64,000 bases of DNA from Rhizobium sp. SL86 (GTDB lineage Bacteria; Pseudomonadota; Alphaproteobacteria; Rhizobiales; Rhizobiaceae). Below the pieces are notes generated by a model, which ran no database searches, was not told the DNA's origin, and worked only from the letters and a program-made list of their open reading frames with translations. Shown here piece after piece: positions 1-9,429 of the stretch; the stretch's first letter is position 1, and every line of letters begins with the position of its first letter. The translations under genes were made by a program, and so were the position numbers. The DNA is taken from positions 1,005,001 to 1,069,000 of the forward strand of contig NZ_JAPPRJ010000002.1 in the NCBI RefSeq assembly GCF_026672545.1, written 5' to 3'.

Positions 1-457
1 CCCAGCGCACGCGGGCGCGCTCCACGCGCCATTCGCCGCCTGCGCCATGCATCTCGTCGGCGCCCTTGTAGAAATCCTCCGAGCGGCGGAAGATCGGCAG
101 GACGTCGTCCCAGCCCCAGCCCTCGCAGCCCATCTGGCGCCATTGGTCATAGTCTCTCGCCTGGCCGCGCATGTAGATCATGCCGTTGATCGACGAGCAG
201 CCGCCCAAAACCTTGCCGCGCGGATAGTTGAGCGAGCGGCCGTTCAGCCCCTCTTCCTTTTCCGTGGTAAAACACCAGTCCGTGCGCGGGTTGTTGATGC
301 AGTAGAGATAACCGACGGGGATGTGGATCCAGTGGTAATTGTCGTTGCCGCCGGCTTCCAGAAGCAGGACGCGGGTGTTGCGGTCTGCCGCCAGCCGGTT
401 GGCGAGCACGCAGCCCGCCGATCCGGCACCGATGACGATATAGTCGTAAGTCTGCAT
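1..457 (-). CDS. GMC family oxidoreductase, choline dehydrogenase-like (N-terminal part)
   Basis: Only the first 152 codons lie in the window; the gene runs off the left edge. It begins [20 protein letters not shown], a classic Rossmann FAD-binding start (GxGxxG at residues 11-16) with the second-strand acid in LLLEAG. The GMC signature ([20 protein letters not shown]) follows near residues 79-98. This family oxidises alcohols such as choline or long-chain alcohols with FAD. The exact substrate cannot be told from the N-terminus. It lies downstream of a branched-chain-type importer on the same strand, so the importer may supply its substrate; that is inference. The ATG at 457 is the natural start because it directly opens the flavin fold. 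Confidence 0.9.
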   Translation of the reverse strand, partial: MQTYDYIVIGAGSAGCVLANRLAADRNTRVLLLEAGGNDNYHWIHIPVGYLYCINNPRTDWCFTTEKEEGLNGRSLNYPRGKVLGGCSSINGMIYMRGQARDYDQWRQMGCEGWGWDDVLPIFRRSEDFYKGADEMHGAGGEWRVERARVRW

Positions 458-573
458 GGCCCCCACTCCACAGGGAACCGTTTCGACGGGCGTTTTTTGC
501 CCGCAAAGCGGCAGTCATTTCCAAGGTTTTCAAAGGTCCGGGACAGGCGGCCCCGGACAAGAAGGCTATCCGG
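458..573. other. spacer with two small hairpins between livM-like gene and GMC gene
   Basis: This 116-base gap holds an inverted repeat GTCCGGG/CCCGGAC (536-542 and 552-558) and a smaller one CGGGC/GCCCG around a T run (487-503). They lie after the importer operon and before the GMC oxidoreductase start. Neither is followed by a clean T tract on the minus strand, so termination is uncertain; partial attenuation between operon and GMC gene is possible. Confidence 0.35.
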
Positions 574-1584
574 TCAGTGACGGTGATCGAGCCCGAGCCG
601 TCGGCCAAGCCGCGAGGCATAAAATTCACCAACGATGCCGCGGCGGAACACGAGCACGCAGACCATGAACACGACGCCGGTGATGATGGTGACCGGGAAA
701 CCGGTCGTGGCGAGATAGTTGCCAAGCGCGACGATGAAGCCCGCCCCGACGATCGGCCCGAACATGGTGCCGATACCGCCAAGAAGCGTCATCAGGATCA
801 CCTCGCCGGACATCTGCCAGGCGACATCCGTCAGCGTCGCGAACTGGAAGACCAGCGCCTTCATGGCGCCCGCAAGCCCGGCGATCGCGGCGGAGAAGAC
901 GAAGGCACCCAGCTTGTAGCGCTGCACGGAATAACCGAGCGAGATGGCACGTGCCTCGTTTTCACGGATCGATTTCAGGATCATGCCGAAGGGCGAATTG
1001 ACGAAGCGCCAGATGAGGAACAGGCCGATCAGAAAGGTGCCAGCAACCGTGTAATACATGGCGAGCGGCTGGTTGAGATCGATCAGCCCGAGAAGATGGC
1101 CACGCGGCACGGACTGGATGCCGTCCTCGCCCTTGGTGAATTCCGCCTGCAGGCAGAAAAAGAAGAACATCTGCGACAGCGCCAGCGTGATCATGGCAAA
1201 ATAGATGCCCTGCCGGCGGATGGCGAGCGCGCCCATGACGAAACCGAGGGCGGCGGCACCGACGACACCCGTCAGTATCCCGAGTTCCGGCGGAAAACCC
1301 CACTCCTTCACCACATGGGCGGTGAAATAGGCCGCACCGCCAAAGAAGGCGGCATGGCCGAAGGAGAGGAGGCCCGTATAGCCCAGCAACACGTTGAAGG
1401 CGCAGGCAAACAGCGCAAAACACAGGACCTTCATCAGGAAGATCGGGTAGACGAAGAAAGGGACCGCGAGCAGCACGCCGAGCGCGACAACGCCGAGGAC
1501 GAGCTTGAAGCCGGAGGCGGCGGCCGGATCGGCCTTGTCGGTTCCGGCAAGCACTGCGGGTGCGGTGGAAGAACTGCGGGCCAT
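574..1584 (-). CDS. livM: branched-chain amino acid-type ABC transporter permease (LivM family)
   Basis: About 336 residues with roughly eight to ten hydrophobic segments, matching the usual length of LivM inner-membrane permeases. The cytoplasmic loop SIRENEARAISLGY near two thirds of the chain is the family's ATPase-contact motif. It pairs with the LivH-type permease encoded just upstream to form the channel of a HAAT-family importer for branched-chain amino acids, amides or aromatic acids. I chose ATG at 1584, which leaves two bases after the livH stop; a TTG at 1590 would overlap the livH stop codon. The ligand is not evident from sequence. Confidence 0.9.
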   Translation of the reverse strand: MARSSSTAPAVLAGTDKADPAAASGFKLVLGVVALGVLLAVPFFVYPIFLMKVLCFALFACAFNVLLGYTGLLSFGHAAFFGGAAYFTAHVVKEWGFPPELGILTGVVGAAALGFVMGALAIRRQGIYFAMITLALSQMFFFFCLQAEFTKGEDGIQSVPRGHLLGLIDLNQPLAMYYTVAGTFLIGLFLIWRFVNSPFGMILKSIRENEARAISLGYSVQRYKLGAFVFSAAIAGLAGAMKALVFQFATLTDVAWQMSGEVILMTLLGGIGTMFGPIVGAGFIVALGNYLATTGFPVTIITGVVFMVCVLVFRRGIVGEFYASRLGRRLGLDHRH

Positions 1585-1586
1585 GG

Positions 1587-2474
1587 TCAAGCCTCCCGTC
1601 CGAAGAGGCCAGCCGGCCGGATGAGCAGAACGATCGCCATGATGACAAAGATCACGATATTGGATGCCTCCGGATAAAAGACCTTGGTGAGCCCCTCGGC
1701 GATGCCGAGCATATAGCCCGTGACAATCGAGCCCATGATGGAGCCCATGCCGCCGACGACGACCACGGCAAAAACGACGATGATGATGTTGGAGCCCATC
1801 AGCGGCGAGACCTGATAGACGGGTGCGGCGAGCACCCCTGCAAAGGCGGCAAGCGCGACGCCGAGGCCATAAGTGAAGGTGAGAAGCACCGGCACGTTGA
1901 CGCCGAAAGCCTGGACGAGCGTCGCATTCTCCGTCGCTGCCCGAAGGTAAGCGCCGAGTTTGGTCTTTTCGATCAAGAACCAGGTGGCGATGCAGACGAC
2001 GAGCGACACCACAACGACCCAGCCACGATAGATCGGCAGGAACATGAAACCGAGGTTCGTCCCACCGGCAAGCGCCGAGGGCGTCGCATAGGGCTGGCCG
2101 GAGGCGCCGTAGACATACCGGAACGCGCCTTCCAGAGTCAGCGCCAGGCCGAAGGTGAAGAGCAGGCCGTAAAGCGGATCGAGATCATAAAGCCTGCGCA
2201 GAAACAGGCGCTCGACCACGGCCCCCAGCACGCCGACGATGACGGGAGCGAGGATCAGCGCCACCCAATACCCGATGCCGGCGAAGGTGAGCAGAAGATA
2301 AGCGGTGAAGGCCCCCAGCATATATTGCGCGCCATGCGCAAAATTGATCATGCGCAGGAGGCCGAAGATGATCGCAAGGCCGAGCGACAAAAGCGCGTAA
2401 AAGGAGCCGTTGATCAGGCCGATCAGCAACTGGCCGAGCAGTGCCTGCAGGGGAATGCCGAAAATCATCGTCAT
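1587..2474 (-). CDS. livH: branched-chain amino acid-type ABC transporter permease (LivH family)
   Basis: A 295-residue inner-membrane protein starting MTMIFGIPLQALLGQLLIGL, with LivH-like text INGSFYALLSLGLAIIFGLL near the N-terminus and RMINFAHG immediately after, the family signature. It forms the second half of the channel with the LivM-type subunit. The ATG at 2474 is chosen because the upstream in-frame extension is not hydrophobic and overlaps livF; from this start there are four bases between the livF stop and the gene. Part of a compact livKGFHM order on the minus strand. Confidence 0.92.
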   Translation of the reverse strand: MTMIFGIPLQALLGQLLIGLINGSFYALLSLGLAIIFGLLRMINFAHGAQYMLGAFTAYLLLTFAGIGYWVALILAPVIVGVLGAVVERLFLRRLYDLDPLYGLLFTFGLALTLEGAFRYVYGASGQPYATPSALAGGTNLGFMFLPIYRGWVVVVSLVVCIATWFLIEKTKLGAYLRAATENATLVQAFGVNVPVLLTFTYGLGVALAAFAGVLAAPVYQVSPLMGSNIIIVVFAVVVVGGMGSIMGSIVTGYMLGIAEGLTKVFYPEASNIVIFVIMAIVLLIRPAGLFGREA

Positions 2475-2478
2475 GGCA

Positions 2479-3177
2479 TCACACTCCCAGAACCTTGTGC
2501 AGCATGTCCATGCGCTCCGGCAGTTCCCCGACCGGGAATTCGGAAACCATCTGGCCATGATCCATCAGATAAAACCGGTCGGCGACACGGGCGGCAAAGC
2601 GGAAATTCTGTTCGACCAGCACAACGGTCATGCCGCGCTCCTTGAGTTTCTTCAGCACCTCGCCAATGCGCTGCACGATGACCGGGGCGAGCCCTTCTGT
2701 CGGTTCGTCGAGCAAAAGAACCTTGACGCCGGTGCGCAGGATGCGGGCAATCGCCAGCATCTGCTGTTCGCCGCCGGAGAGACGCGTGCCGGGGCTGTTG
2801 CGCCGTTCGTAGAGGTTCGGGAAGAGTTCGAAGATTTCTTCAACTTTCATGCCTTCGCCGACCGAGGGTGGCAGCATGAGGTTTTCGAGGACGTTGAGCG
2901 AGGCGAAGATGCCACGTTCTTCCGGTACATAACCAAGCCCATGATGCGCCGTGCGGTGCAGCGGCACCTGCATCAGGTCGCGGCCGGCGAGCCGGATCTC
3001 GCCCTGGCGTTTGCGCAGGATGCCGACAATGCTGCGCAACGTCGTCGTCTTGCCCATGCCGTTGCGGCCGAGAATGGTGACCATCTCGCCCTCGCCCACC
3101 TGCATATCGACACCATGCAGGATGTGGCTTTCGCCATACCAGGCGTTCAGGCCGCGGATTTCGAGAAGTGCGGTCAT
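2479..3177 (-). CDS. livF: branched-chain amino acid-type ABC transporter ATP-binding protein (LivF family)
   Basis: The 232-residue length is typical of LivF. Walker A GRNGMGKT lies at residues 37-44, the ABC signature is LSGGEQQMLAIAR, and Walker B is LLLDEPTEGLAP. The TEGLAP ending of Walker B is characteristic of LivF rather than LivG. It hydrolyses ATP on the inner face of the membrane to drive uptake. The stop lies four bases before the livH start, and the start is one base from the livG stop, so translation of the five genes is probably coupled. Confidence 0.93.
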   Translation of the reverse strand: MTALLEIRGLNAWYGESHILHGVDMQVGEGEMVTILGRNGMGKTTTLRSIVGILRKRQGEIRLAGRDLMQVPLHRTAHHGLGYVPEERGIFASLNVLENLMLPPSVGEGMKVEEIFELFPNLYERRNSPGTRLSGGEQQMLAIARILRTGVKVLLLDEPTEGLAPVIVQRIGEVLKKLKERGMTVVLVEQNFRFAARVADRFYLMDHGQMVSEFPVGELPERMDMLHKVLGV

Positions 3178-3178
3178 C

Positions 3179-3961
3179 TCACGCCTCCTCCGTGCCCATA
3201 TAGGCGGTGCGTACGCGCGGATCGCGGCTGACCGTCTCGTAATCGCCTTCGGCGAGAATCTCGCCCCGCTGCAGCACCGTCACATGATGGCAGAGATCGG
3301 CCACCACGGAGAGATTGTGCTCCACCATCAGCACCGCACGGGTTTTTGCCACCTCGCGGATGAGGTTGGCAATCGTGCCGATATCCTCCTGGCCCATGCC
3401 GGCCATCGGTTCATCGAGCAGAAGCACCTTCGGATCGAGCGCGAGCGTCGTGGCGATTTCCAACACGCGCTTGCGACCGTAAGAAAGATCGGCGGCCAGC
3501 TGATCGCGCTCGCGGGACAGGCCGACCGAGGAGAGGAGATCCTCCGCACGGCCGTTCAGACTGTCGAGCGCCGAGAGCGGCCGCCAGAACTGGTGGGCGA
3601 GATTGTGGTTGCGCTGCAGAGCGACGCGCACATTGTCCAGCACCGAAAGATGCGGGAAGACGGCGGAGATCTGAAAGGACCGGACAAGCCCCATCCGCGC
3701 CACCTTGTCGGGTGCAGTCCGGGTGATGTCCTGGCCCATCAGGGTGATCCTGCCGGCCGTCGGCTGCAGGAACTTGGTCAGAAGATTAAAGACCGTCGTC
3801 TTGCCGGCCCCGTTCGGACCGATCAGGGCATGCACTTCCGCATGGCGGACATCGAGATTGACATCCTTGACCGCCGTGAAGGCTCCGAAATCCCGGCGCA
3901 GACCGCGGGCGGTCAAGACCACCCGCGGCTCCGGCCGCTGTTCAGCGAATGCGTTCGTCAT
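3179..3961 (-). CDS. livG: branched-chain amino acid-type ABC transporter ATP-binding protein (LivG family)
   Basis: A 260-residue ATPase with Walker A GPNGAGKT at residues 48-55, a signature LSYGRKRVLEIA and Walker B VLLLDEPMAGM. The LSYG signature and the C-terminal end (VRTAYMGTEEA) are typical of LivG, whose tail contacts LivF. It is the partner nucleotide-binding subunit of the importer. The gene starts 15 bases after the stop of the binding-protein gene. Confidence 0.93.
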   Translation of the reverse strand: MTNAFAEQRPEPRVVLTARGLRRDFGAFTAVKDVNLDVRHAEVHALIGPNGAGKTTVFNLLTKFLQPTAGRITLMGQDITRTAPDKVARMGLVRSFQISAVFPHLSVLDNVRVALQRNHNLAHQFWRPLSALDSLNGRAEDLLSSVGLSRERDQLAADLSYGRKRVLEIATTLALDPKVLLLDEPMAGMGQEDIGTIANLIREVAKTRAVLMVEHNLSVVADLCHHVTVLQRGEILAEGDYETVSRDPRVRTAYMGTEEA

Positions 3962-3976
3962 CAGCGCTTTGAGGCC

Positions 3977-5179
3977 TCACTTCACGAGATCGCAGCCGCT
4001 CTTGGCCGGATCGATATAGGCTTCCTTGCCGGGAATGGTGGCGAGCACGTTGTAGTAGTCCCACGCAGCCTTGCTGTCGGCCGGCTTCTTGACTTCCAGC
4101 AGATACATGTCGTGGATCATGCGGCCGTTCTTGCCCACCGTACCACCGCGGCCGAAAACGTCATCGACCGGCAGTTCATGCAGCACCTTGGCGACGGCTT
4201 CCGTCTCATCGGTCCCGGCCTTCTGCACAGCTTTCAGATACTGCAGCACGGCGGAATAGGTGCCGGCATGCACCATGTTCGGCATCTTGCCAGTGCGCTT
4301 CATGAAGCGCTCGCCGAACTTGCGGCTTTCATCGTCGCGGTTCCAGTAGAAACCTTCCGTCAGCGTCAGGCCCTGTGCCGCCTCAAGGCCAAGGCCATGC
4401 ACTTCGGCGAGCGTGAAGAGAAGGGCCGCGAGGCGCTGGCCGCTCTGGGTGATGCCGAATTCCGCCGCCTGCTTGATGGCGTTCTGCGTATCGGCGCCGG
4501 CGTTCGCAAGGCCGACGACCTTGGCGCCGGACGACTGCGCCTGCAGCAGGAAGGACGAATAATCGGTGCTGGCGAGCGGATGGCGCACGGAGCCGACGAC
4601 CTTGCCGCCATTCGCCTTGACGAAATCGCTCGTCTGCTGCTCCAGCGAATAACCGAAGGCGTAGTCGGCGGTCAGGAAGAACCAGCTGTCGCCGCCCTGT
4701 TTGACGAGCGCGCCGCCGGTACCGACGGCCAGAGCATGCGTGTCATAGGCCCAGTGGAATCCATAGGGACTGCACTGCTTGCCGGTGAGTTCCGTTGTCG
4801 CGGCCCCGGTGACGATGTCGATCTTCTTCTTTTCCTTGGCAATCGCCTGTACGGCGAGCGCCACCGACGAGGTGGTCAGCTCCATGATCGCATCGACCTG
4901 GTTCGTGTCGAACCACTGACGGGCGATGTTGGAAGCGATGTCCGGTTTGTTCTGGTGGTCGGCATCCACGATTTCAACCGGCACACCCAGCACCTTGCCA
5001 CCGAAATCCTCGACCGCCATCTTGGCGGCCTCAACAGATGATTTACCACCAAAATCCGCATAGACGCCCGACTGGTCGTTCAGGATGCCGATCTTCACTT
5101 TTCCATCGGATGGGGCGGCCACGGCAGAGGCCGCGCCGGCCACGATGAACGCGGCGGACGCCAGAAGCATTTTGCGCAT
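3977..5179 (-). CDS. periplasmic substrate-binding protein of the liv-type importer
   Basis: 400 residues starting MRKMLLASAAFIVAGAASA, a Sec signal peptide with cleavage likely after AVAA. The mature part starts VKIGILNDQSGVYADFGG, the type I periplasmic-binding fold typical of LivK/AmiC-like proteins. Within the HAAT group such proteins bind branched-chain or aromatic amino acids, amides, urea or small organic acids, and the sequence alone does not decide. The ATG at 5179 is chosen over a start nine codons upstream because GGGAGGAG stands 6-8 bases before it. It is the promoter-proximal gene of the operon, divergent from the LysR gene. Confidence 0.92.
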   Translation of the reverse strand: MRKMLLASAAFIVAGAASAVAAPSDGKVKIGILNDQSGVYADFGGKSSVEAAKMAVEDFGGKVLGVPVEIVDADHQNKPDIASNIARQWFDTNQVDAIMELTTSSVALAVQAIAKEKKKIDIVTGAATTELTGKQCSPYGFHWAYDTHALAVGTGGALVKQGGDSWFFLTADYAFGYSLEQQTSDFVKANGGKVVGSVRHPLASTDYSSFLLQAQSSGAKVVGLANAGADTQNAIKQAAEFGITQSGQRLAALLFTLAEVHGLGLEAAQGLTLTEGFYWNRDDESRKFGERFMKRTGKMPNMVHAGTYSAVLQYLKAVQKAGTDETEAVAKVLHELPVDDVFGRGGTVGKNGRMIHDMYLLEVKKPADSKAAWDYYNVLATIPGKEAYIDPAKSGCDLVK

Positions 5180-5354
5180 AATCGATCTCCTCCCAGAGAT
5201 GCTCAAACAGACAATGACTGTTCAGAATTGACGAGTGTTCTCCTCAAAACACCGCCGACACTGGATCATCCGGTATCAACCGAATTGACGCAACCCAAAT
5301 CCCGGACTAATTGCAAACAGGTTCTGTTCATTTTTGAACAGATGGAGGGGCTTG
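5180..5354. promoter_or_regulatory. divergent control region, liv-type operon / LysR gene
   Basis: This 175-base region separates two divergent starts. It holds a perfect inverted repeat CTGTTCA-TTTT-TGAACAG at 5324-5341, ending two bases before the GGAGG of the LysR gene, and another CTGTTCA half-site at 5218-5224, close to the binding-protein gene. The inner part TTCA-N4-TGAA fits the T-N11-A layout of LysR operators. The placement suggests autorepression by the LysR protein plus activation of the transport operon; this is inferred from layout. Confidence 0.55.
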
Positions 5355-6280
5355 ATGCGAACGCCGTTCACCTGGGATGACCTGCAGTTCTTTCTCGCCG
5401 TTGCCCGCTCCGGCCAGTTGTCCACAGCAGCCCGCCAGTTGCGCACCAGCCATGCCACCGTTTCCCGCCGCATCGACCGGTTGGAGTTTTCGCTGAAGGT
5501 AAAGCTCTTCGAGCGCAATCCGCGCGGCTATGTGCTGACCCCGATTGGCCATCGATTCGTCGAAACAGCGGAAAAGGTGGAGCAGGAGGCGGAACGGCTG
5601 CAGGAGGAAATCTCCGGCAGTGCGACGCTGCAGCGTGGCGTGGTGCGCCTTTCGGCACCGGAAGGTTTTTCCAACTTCTTTCTGGCGCCGCGGCTGCAGG
5701 ACCTGACGACGCGCTATCCCAACATCTCGCTCGAACTCGTCACCATCCAGCAGATCATGTCGCTGTCACGCAAGGAGGCGGATCTGGCGGTCGTGCTTGA
5801 TCCGCCAAAAGCCGGGCCGTACTATTTCGAGCAGCTGACGGACTACCATCTCAGGATCTTTGCCAGCGAGACCTATCTGGAAAAGCACGGCACGCCGCAA
5901 TGCCCGGAAGACCTGCTGAACCACGCTTTCATCGGCTACATCCAGGACATGATCTTTGCGCCGGGCCTCGACTATCTCGGCGACATCCACCCGCGCATCA
6001 AGCCCGGCTTCCAGAGCTCCAGCATCTTCTCGCGCTGACGGCGACCCGCAACGGGCTGGGGCTCTGCGTGCTGCCGATGTTCATCACCAACCAGTATCCG
6101 GACCTGAGGGCCGTGCTGCCGCAGGTGGTGCTGCACCGGCAATACTGGCTGGTCTGCCACCATGACCTGCTGCAGGTGGCGCGCATCCGTTCGGTGATGG
6201 ATTTTCTCCGCACGAGCGCCCGCACCCAAGCAAAGGATTTCGTGCCGCCCGTTCAGGACGTCGTTGGGCTCGGCGCCTGA
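5355..6280 (+). pseudogene. LysR family transcriptional regulator, frameshifted
   Basis: The N-terminal frame starts MRTPFTWDDLQFFLAVARSG (ATG 5355, GGAGG upstream) with a winged helix at residues 5-60 and most of the effector domain, then stops at 6038 after FQSSSIFSR. The text LTATRNGLGLCVLPMF that should follow continues in another frame from about 6037 to a stop at 6280. One extra base near 6034 (for example TTCTCGCAGCTG instead of TTCTCGCGCTG) would join both halves into a normal protein of about 308 residues. Both halves keep codon use like the neighbours, so the lesion is recent or a sequencing error. As read, the product is a 227-residue protein without the last part of the effector domain. 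Confidence 0.85.
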
Positions 6281-6618
6281 CAGACACTGGAGCGGACGAG
6301 AAAGCGACGCTCGCGGCCATTGTCGAGCGAGAACATGCCGCCGCGCCCGGGCACCACGTCGATCAGCAGGTCGGTGTTTTTCCAGGTCTCGTATTGCAGG
6401 CCGCCGATATAGAAGGGCACGCCGCCAATGTGGCCGAGCAGCACGTCCTGATCGGACAGCAGGAACTCAGCCGCCGGATAACACATGGGCGAGGACCCGT
6501 CGCAGCAGCCGCCCGACTGGTGAAACAGGATATCCGGATGATCCCTGCGGATCTCGGCAATCAGATCGAGCGCGGCCTCCGTGGCCGAGACCATGATGCG
6601 TTCTACGGTGACGGGCAT
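6253..6618 (-). CDS. DUF779 protein linked to aldehyde dehydrogenase
   Basis: 121 residues from ATG at 6618 (GGGAGGA eight bases before it). The core HQSGGCCDGSSPMCYP carries a CC pair and a third Cys, and is typical of the DUF779 family, which almost always accompanies acetaldehyde-type aldehyde dehydrogenases. Its function is not established; the conserved Cys cluster suggests metal or redox chemistry. It is the second gene after the dehydrogenase, 75 bases downstream with a strong hairpin in between. Its 3' end overlaps the convergent LysR pseudogene by 28 bases. Confidence 0.88.
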   Translation of the reverse strand: MPVTVERIMVSATEAALDLIAEIRRDHPDILFHQSGGCCDGSSPMCYPAAEFLLSDQDVLLGHIGGVPFYIGGLQYETWKNTDLLIDVVPGRGGMFSLDNGRERRFLVRSSVCQAPSPTTS

Positions 6619-6643
6619 GGCGGATGTCCTCCCATGATGCAGG

Positions 6644-6675
6644 AAGGCTCCCGATCCGGGCCGATCGGGAGCCTT
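6644..6675 (-). terminator. intercistronic hairpin between aldehyde dehydrogenase and DUF779 gene
   Basis: Perfect 12-base arms AAGGCTCCCGAT / ATCGGGAGCCTT (6644-6655 and 6664-6675) with an 8-base loop. On the minus strand it follows the aldehyde dehydrogenase stop by 18 bases. No long T run follows, so it may protect the dehydrogenase mRNA or reduce read-through into the DUF779 gene rather than end the transcript fully. Confidence 0.6.
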
Positions 6676-6693
6676 TGAGGTGCAGCTTCCCAA

Positions 6694-8208
<1,515 letters not shown>

Positions 8209-8227
8209 GTGATGTCCTCCCGGTTGG

Positions 8228-8247
8228 AGGGCCCCTCCTCGGGCCCT
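8228..8247 (-). other. hairpin in the aldehyde dehydrogenase leader
   Basis: Arms AGGGCCC (8228-8234) and GGGCCCT (8241-8247) with a 6-base loop lie eight bases upstream of the ribosome-binding site of the aldehyde dehydrogenase gene. It would form in the 5' leader. A role in mRNA stability or translation is possible but not shown. Confidence 0.35.
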
Positions 8248-8314
8248 GATGGAGGAATGATTGCGCTTCAGCCTCTCGTTTCGAAAGGTGGCAATGCCGG
8301 TGTTGCGCCGCACA

Positions 8315-8334
8315 GTGTCGCAGGACTGCGACAC
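8315..8334. promoter_or_regulatory. inverted repeat TGTCGCA-N4-TGCGACA before aldehyde dehydrogenase
   Basis: A perfect 8-base-arm palindrome (TGTCGCA at 8316-8322, TGCGACA at 8327-8333, extended by one G/C pair). It lies about 107 bases upstream of the aldehyde dehydrogenase start and just beyond the end of the regulator gene. A near-identical repeat occurs upstream of the regulator itself at 9394-9411, so this is the best candidate operator of the AcoR-like protein. Confidence 0.65.
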
Positions 8335-8343
8335 CAACCGAGT

Positions 8344-9300
8344 CTATTGCAGGTTAAACCGCTTCAGCTTGCGATGCAGTGTGGCACGGCTGAGACCCAA
8401 CACGTCCGCCGCCTTCGAGACATTGCCCTGCGTGCGCGACAGCGCTCGGCGAAGGGCAGCCCGCTCCGCCTCATCGAGATCATTGACGGCATCGCCGCGT
8501 TCCTCGCGCAATGCATCGGCGGCGGGCAGGCCCTGGGCGATCAACTGGTCATCGAGTTTCAGCACCAGCCGGGCAAGACGCGTCGCGCCGATCACCAGAT
8601 CGTCGTGATCCACCGCGAGCAAGGCCGTCAGCGAATTCGCCTGCGGCACGAGCACGATGCGGGCACCGGAAAAGGCCTGCCGGAAGAGGTTCGCCTCCAC
8701 CCGCATGGCCGCCTCTCGCACCGCCTGCGAGAGCATCGAGAGCGTCATGTCGGTCACGTCGTTGCGGCAGGTGGAGATATCGAGCGCCGCCGTCACCCGT
8801 CCCAGATGGTCGCGGATCGGTGCGGTGGCGCAGGAGAGCCCGATATTCGCGCTGAGGAAATGCTGGTCGCGATGGATGATCACCGGCCGCTCGTCGGCAA
8901 GCGCCGTGCCGATGCCGTTGGTGCCGACGCAGGCTTCCGTCCAGACATGCTGCTGCCAGAGGCCGAGCGCGCGAAAATCCGCATCGTCGCCAGCGGCACC
9001 GCGTCGGTCGACGACGATGCCCTGTGCGTCTGACAGGATGATGCAGCAACCGGACCGGCCAACCGTCTGGTAAAGCCGGTCGACTTCTTCGGCGGAACTT
9101 CCGATCAGTCGCTCCATGCGCTCGCGCGCTTCGCGGAACGCGGTATCCTCAATCCGTTGCGGCCGTGCAGCCTTCTCCGGCGCCAGATGATAGACATCCA
9201 GGCAGCGGCGCCAGGACGCCGCGACCGGAGAGGCGACGACCGCCGAGGATCGCGCTGCGGTTTCATAAACGAGATCGGAATGACTGAGTTCACGCCGCAT
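8344..9300 (-). CDS. AcoR-like GAF/Fis transcriptional regulator lacking an AAA+ domain
   Basis: 318 residues from ATG at 9300, with GGGAGGAG just upstream. The N-terminal two thirds resemble the sensor part of AcoR, with ASWRRC near residue 28 and a GAF-like segment including TEACVGTNGIGTAL. The C-terminus is a Fis-type helix-turn-helix (RTQGNVSKAADVLGLSRATL). The sigma-54 activating AAA+ domain found in the middle of AcoR (GAFTGA and Walker motifs) is absent; the linker between sensor and helix-turn-helix is only about 70 residues. It therefore cannot work as a classical sigma-54 activator. It lies directly upstream of the aldehyde dehydrogenase and probably controls it. Confidence 0.88.
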   Translation of the reverse strand: MRRELSHSDLVYETAARSSAVVASPVAASWRRCLDVYHLAPEKAARPQRIEDTAFREARERMERLIGSSAEEVDRLYQTVGRSGCCIILSDAQGIVVDRRGAAGDDADFRALGLWQQHVWTEACVGTNGIGTALADERPVIIHRDQHFLSANIGLSCATAPIRDHLGRVTAALDISTCRNDVTDMTLSMLSQAVREAAMRVEANLFRQAFSGARIVLVPQANSLTALLAVDHDDLVIGATRLARLVLKLDDQLIAQGLPAADALREERGDAVNDLDEAERAALRRALSRTQGNVSKAADVLGLSRATLHRKLKRFNLQ

Positions 9301-9386
9301 CCGCTCCTCCCAAAGCATCCACAGAGTTTGGGATGGTAGCATAGAGGGCCGCCCTTCACTCTGACAAATGCAAAGAAGGATGCGAT

Positions 9387-9418
9387 GTCGAAGTGGCGCA
9401 AAACTGCGACACTTCGAC
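9387..9418. promoter_or_regulatory. long inverted repeat upstream of the AcoR-like gene
   Basis: Fourteen-base arms (9387-9400 and 9405-9418) with one mismatch around AAAC. The inner part TGGCGCA-N4-TGCGACA matches the repeat before the aldehyde dehydrogenase at 8315-8334; the outer part adds GTCGAAG / CTTCGAC. It lies between the dabA stop (9430) and the regulator start (9300), so it may serve as both autoregulatory operator and RNA hairpin after dabA. Confidence 0.6.
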
Positions 9419-9429
9419 CAAAGAATCGT

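Noticed and set aside
577..1677. Long open frame on the plus strand over the livM region
   Set aside because: It is very charged and rich in Asp, Arg and His without domain signs, opposite a clear permease gene; GC-rich codons leave the antisense frame open.
2951..5041. 696-codon plus-strand frame opposite livF, livG and the binding-protein gene
   Set aside because: It runs antisense through three well recognised genes and matches no family; the composition is that of a mirrored GC-rich frame.
9387..9418. Considered as the plain terminator of dabA
   Set aside because: No T tract follows on the minus strand, and its core repeats before the aldehyde dehydrogenase, which fits an operator better.
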